Source: Streptomyces lanatus (GTDB lineage: Bacteria; Actinomycetota; Actinomycetes; Streptomycetales; Streptomycetaceae). Taken from it: 64,000 bases of DNA. A model generated the notes under the pieces. The model did not search any database. It was not told the DNA's origin and was given only the letters and a program-made list of their open reading frames with translations. Positions 62,143 through 64,000 of the stretch are shown one piece after another; the stretch's first letter is position 1; each line of letters opens with the position of its first letter. A program made the translations under genes and the position numbers. The DNA lies in NCBI RefSeq assembly GCF_014655715.1, contig NZ_BNBM01000002.1:682001-746000 (forward strand). The letters run 5' to 3'.

Positions 62143-64000
62143 TCACAGATGGCGGCGTCGGGTCGAGACGTGCCGTTCGTACAGCTCACGTGCCTTGACC
62201 GCGGATGCTCGGGTCGCGGTCTCGGCCACGGGAACATCCCACCAGGCCTGTGCGGGCGGCGCGCCCGACACTGTGTCTGCCGTTTGGGTCTCGACGTAGA
62301 CACATGTGGGAGTGTCGGCCGCGCGGGCCTCGGCGAGCGCCTCACGAAGATCGCTGACGGTCTTCGCCCTCAGCACCCGCATACCCAGGCTCGCGGCGTT
62401 GGCGGCCAGGTCGACGGGGAGCGGGGCACCGGTGAACGTCCCGTCGTCCGCGCGGTAGCGGTATGCGGTCCCGTAGCGCTCGGCACCCGCCTCCTCCGAC
62501 AGGCCGCCGATGGACGCGTACCCATGGTTCTGCACCAGCAACACCTTGATCGCGACGCCCTCCTGCACGGCGGTCACGATCTCCGTCGGCATCATCAGAT
62601 ACGTGCCGTCCCCGACCAGCGCCCACACGTTGCGCTCGGGCGCGGCCAGCTTCACGCCGATCGCGGCCGGGATCTCGTAGCCCATGCAGGAGTAGCCGTA
62701 CTCCAGGTGGTACTGGTCGCGCGAGCGCGCCCGCCACAGTTTGTGCAGGTCACCGGGGAGGGATCCGGCCGCGTTGATGATCACGTCCGACTCGTCGACG
62801 AGCGCGTCCAGGGCGCCCAGCACCTGCGGCTGCGTCGGCCGTACGTCGGGTTCGTCGGCCTCGTAGCAGGCGTCGACGCGCTGCTCCCAGCGCTCCTTGT
62901 CCTCGGTGTACTCGGCGATGTAGCTGTCGGCGACCCGGTGGGCGTGCATGTCCAGGGCGGCGGTGAGCTCGATCAGACCGCTGCGGGCGTCCGCGATGAG
63001 CGGCATCCCGGCGAGCTTGTGGCCGTCGTAGGGCGCGATGTTGAGGTTGAGGAAGCGGACGCCGTCGCCCGCGAAGAGGGTGCCGGAGGCGGTGGTGAAG
63101 TCGGTGTACCTCGTCCCCACGCCGATCACCAGGTCGGCGGTGCGGGCGAGTTCGTCGGCGGTGGCGGTGCCGGTGTGGCCTACGCCGCCGACGTCCTGCG
63201 GGTGGTCATGGCGCAGGGAGCCCTTGCCTGCCTGCGTGGAGGCGACCGGGATGCGGGTGACCGCCGCGAACTCGGCGAGGGCCTCCTCGGCGCGGCTGTG
63301 GTGGACGCCGCCGCCCGCGACGACGAGGGGACGGCGGGCGGCGCGGATCGCCCGTACCGCCTCGGCGAGTTCGGTCGGGTCGGCGCCGGGCCTGCGCACC
63401 ACCCAGGTGCGCTCGGCGAAGAGCTCGTCCGGCCAGTCGTACGCCTCGGCCTGTACGTCCTGCGGCAGCGCGAGCGTGACGGCGCCGGTCTCGACGGGGT
63501 CGGTGAGGACACGCATGGCTTGGAGTGCGGACGGAATCAGGGCTTCCGGGCGCGTGATCCGGTCGAAGTACTTCGACACCGGACGCAGACAGTCGTTGAC
63601 CGACACATCGCCCGCGTACGGGACTTCGAGCTGCTGGAGGACCGGGTCGGCGGGGCGGGTGGCGAAGATGTCGCCGGGGAGGAGCAGGACAGGGAGGTGG
63701 TTGATGGTGGCGAGGGCGGCGCCGGTGACGAGGTTGGTCGCGCCGGGTCCGATGGAGGTGGTCACGGCGTGGGTGGAGAGACGGTTGGACTGCCTCGCAT
63801 ATCCGACGGCCGCGTGCACCATCGCCTGCTCGTTGCGGCCCTGGCGGTACGGCATGACATCGCCGTACTCGACGAGCGCCTGGCCGATCCCGGCGACATT
63901 GCCGTGGCCGAAGATGCCCCAGGTGGCGCCGATCAGACGGTGCCGTACGCCGTCGCGCTCGCTGTACTGGGCGGACAGGAAGCGGACGAGCGCCTGTGCG
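62143..64000 (-). CDS. iolD: 3D-(3,5/4)-trihydroxycyclohexane-1,2-dione hydrolase, partial
   Basis: The gene is cut by the right edge; about 618 C-terminal residues are present and reading is open to position 64000. It is a thiamine-diphosphate enzyme: the NQAM and GPGATN segments of the pyrimidine-binding domain, the central Rossmann domain, and the ThDP-binding GDGTYLMMPTEIVTAVQ with the following NHGYASIG are visible. IolD hydrolyses the ring of the dione in myo-inositol catabolism. It is followed by mmsA, as in other iol operons. Confidence 0.93.
   Translation of the reverse strand, partial: AQALVRFLSAQYSERDGVRHRLIGATWGIFGHGNVAGIGQALVEYGDVMPYRQGRNEQAMVHAAVGYARQSNRLSTHAVTTSIGPGATNLVTGAALATINHLPVLLLPGDIFATRPADPVLQQLEVPYAGDVSVNDCLRPVSKYFDRITRPEALIPSALQAMRVLTDPVETGAVTLALPQDVQAEAYDWPDELFAERTWVVRRPGADPTELAEAVRAIRAARRPLVVAGGGVHHSRAEEALAEFAAVTRIPVASTQAGKGSLRHDHPQDVGGVGHTGTATADELARTADLVIGVGTRYTDFTTASGTLFAGDGVRFLNLNIAPYDGHKLAGMPLIADARSGLIELTAALDMHAHRVADSYIAEYTEDKERWEQRVDACYEADEPDVRPTQPQVLGALDALVDESDVIINAAGSLPGDLHKLWRARSRDQYHLEYGYSCMGYEIPAAIGVKLAAPERNVWALVGDGTYLMMPTEIVTAVQEGVAIKVLLVQNHGYASIGGLSEEAGAERYGTAYRYRADDGTFTGAPLPVDLAANAASLGMRVLRAKTVSDLREALAEARAADTPTCVYVETQTADTVSGAPPAQAWWDVPVAETATRASAVKARELYERHVSTRRRHL

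Overview
The window is high-GC DNA with strong third-position GC bias, GTG/TTG starts, 4-bp ATGA/GTGA overlaps inside operons, a melC tyrosinase operon, MbtH/NRPS genes and a secreted chorismate mutase. All of this points to a Streptomyces chromosome. No rRNA, tRNA, CRISPR array, insertion sequence or phage gene was seen.

Region 1 (1-23.6 kb, minus strand) is a hybrid NRPS-PKS gene cluster. It is cut off at the left edge and reads, in transcription order: small secreted peptide, MbtH-like protein, a 3074-residue NRPS, a SyrP-type Fe(II)/2-oxoglutarate dioxygenase, a DUF6817 protein, an ABCC/MRP-type exporter, a second NRPS (1865 residues) and a type I PKS (KS-AT-KR start). Most junctions are translationally coupled. 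The first NRPS is strange: C-A(degenerate)-T-C-A-T-T-E*-T-E*. Its first A domain has lost its pocket, its second A domain lacks the amino-group Asp, and both epimerase-like domains lack the EGH catalytic motif. The second NRPS opens with only a remnant of a C domain, so it may start its own chain and pass it to the PKS. A divergent LuxR-type regulator (24.5 kb) shares a 20/23-bp repeat with the upstream region of the NRPS operon.

Region 2 (25.5-32.0 kb) is a mixed set of small units: a flavin reductase/TetR divergent pair with a palindromic operator, an SDR/epimerase pair, a D-2-hydroxyacid dehydrogenase, the melC1-melC2 tyrosinase operon, and a VKOR-family thiol oxidoreductase.

Region 3 (32.0-47.3 kb) looks like a cell-surface locus. 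It has a GH16 hydrolase and six secreted proteins of unknown function (three of them tandem paralogs). Next comes an eight-gene coupled operon for a Wzx/Wzy-type exopolysaccharide: glycosyltransferase, initiating phosphoglycosyltransferase, polymerase/ligase, flippase, deacetylase, second glycosyltransferase, Wzz-like protein, CelD/BcsL-type acetyltransferase. A secreted GH26 glycanase converges on the end of this operon.

Region 4 (47.4-64 kb) is mostly housekeeping or accessory: a small membrane protein, a secreted-style berberine-bridge flavoenzyme, DUF3224 and RibD-like proteins, a FadD-type acyl-CoA ligase, exported chorismate mutase, a VWA lipoprotein, an ABC permease with an unusual esterase-ABC ATPase fusion, an APC transporter, and the start of a myo-inositol catabolic unit (mmsA/iolA and a partial iolD).
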